Source: JAFECT01 sp035551675
Lineage (GTDB): Bacteria > Pseudomonadota > Alphaproteobacteria > Caulobacterales > Caulobacteraceae
Length of the DNA: 64,000 nucleotides
Assembly (NCBI GenBank): GCA_035551675.1
Contig: DASZMV010000040.1
Coordinates: 1 to 64,000, forward strand
Direction of reading: 5' to 3'
The notes under the pieces are model-generated. The model had not been told where the DNA came from and made no database searches. It worked only from the letters and a program-made list of their open reading frames with translations. Numbering within the stretch: the first letter of the stretch is position 1; each line of letters starts with the position of its first letter. This document shows positions 63,850-64,000 of the stretch, one piece after another. The position numbers and the translations under genes were made by a program.

Positions 63850-64000
63850 GCAGGTATCGGGCGTCACCTAGCTGATAATTTTTATGCGCGTACCCTTGGC
63901 GGGGTAAACAAGTTCATTGAGCGCGGGTTGCGATAATGTCGCAGACTATTTGAACAGAAAGAATTTTTTCTGCTCTGTCCCGCACTATGGTTACGCATGA
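63850..64000. other. AT-rich noncoding end of the window
   Basis: Noticeably less GC-rich than the rest. Contains the dyads TGCGA-N5-TCGCA (63929-63943) and CAGAAA-N6-TTTCTG (63955-63972). These could be operators, a terminator for arsR or the promoter of a gene past the edge; no coding region fits. The final ATG at 63988 reads only four codons before the window ends. Confidence 0.4.

Overview
The window is GC-rich, gene-dense chromosomal DNA from an alphaproteobacterium, most likely Caulobacterales or a close relative. I base this on gene content and order: secG-pyrG, eno-ftsB-pdhABC-lpd, lipA-coq10, ispDF, dusB-ntrYX and hfq-hflX-mazG. GTG and TTG starts are common and ATGA/GTGA gene overlaps are frequent. 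The genus cannot be fixed from the sequence alone. I found no rRNA, tRNA, CRISPR array, prophage or classical insertion sequence.

Layout. 1-7 kb (mostly minus): trpC (cut by the window edge), trpD and trpG; two small membrane proteins; an aldo/keto reductase; trpE; and a PpiD-like periplasmic foldase. 7-19 kb (mostly plus): tpiA, secG, pyrG, an S9 peptidase, a BlaI/BlaR1-type regulator-protease pair with visible operator dyads, rpmF, a DUF2059-like exported protein, eno and ftsB. 19-26 kb: a pyruvate dehydrogenase operon (pdhA, pdhB, pdhC, lpd) in which an ExbD-like lipoprotein gene and three GFA/CENP-V-fold genes are interleaved, nearly all with stop/start overlaps. 26-33 kb: a DODA-type dioxygenase, a membrane protein, a DUF2946 / outer-membrane protein / TlpA cluster, a 448-bp unit made of a GIY-YIG nuclease gene between long inverted repeats, an acyl-CoA synthetase and a degenerate hydrolase lipoprotein. 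33-41 kb: lipA, a Coq10-like gene, pncC/cinA, a membrane-anchored spermidine-synthase-like protein, a 104-bp palindromic repeat, a DUF3089 hydrolase and ispDF. 40-51 kb: dusB, ntrY, ntrX, a D-amino-acid transaminase, a small oxidase-subunit-like protein, a GNAT acetyltransferase, hfq, hflX, a TonB-like protein, a decayed pseudogene, a lipoprotein and mazG. 51-64 kb: an MFS symporter, a tautomerase, a wHTH-TPR regulator, two tandem S10 carboxypeptidases translationally linked to an Asp/Glu racemase, an exported hydrolase, a VanY-type carboxypeptidase, an rRNA methyltransferase, a YpfJ metallopeptidase, a VOC protein and an AHSA1-ArsR pair.

Most of the window is core metabolism (tryptophan, glycolysis, PDH and lipoate, isoprenoids, nitrogen-related signalling, RNA chaperone). 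Accessory material is inserted between core genes. The observations that best repay a second look are the GIY-YIG/inverted-repeat unit at 29863-30310, the three GFA genes plus ExbD-like gene inside the PDH operon, two intergenic palindromic repeats (18626-18707 and 37961-38064), and two genes whose best start codons are non-canonical (CTG at 57661, ATA at 60739).
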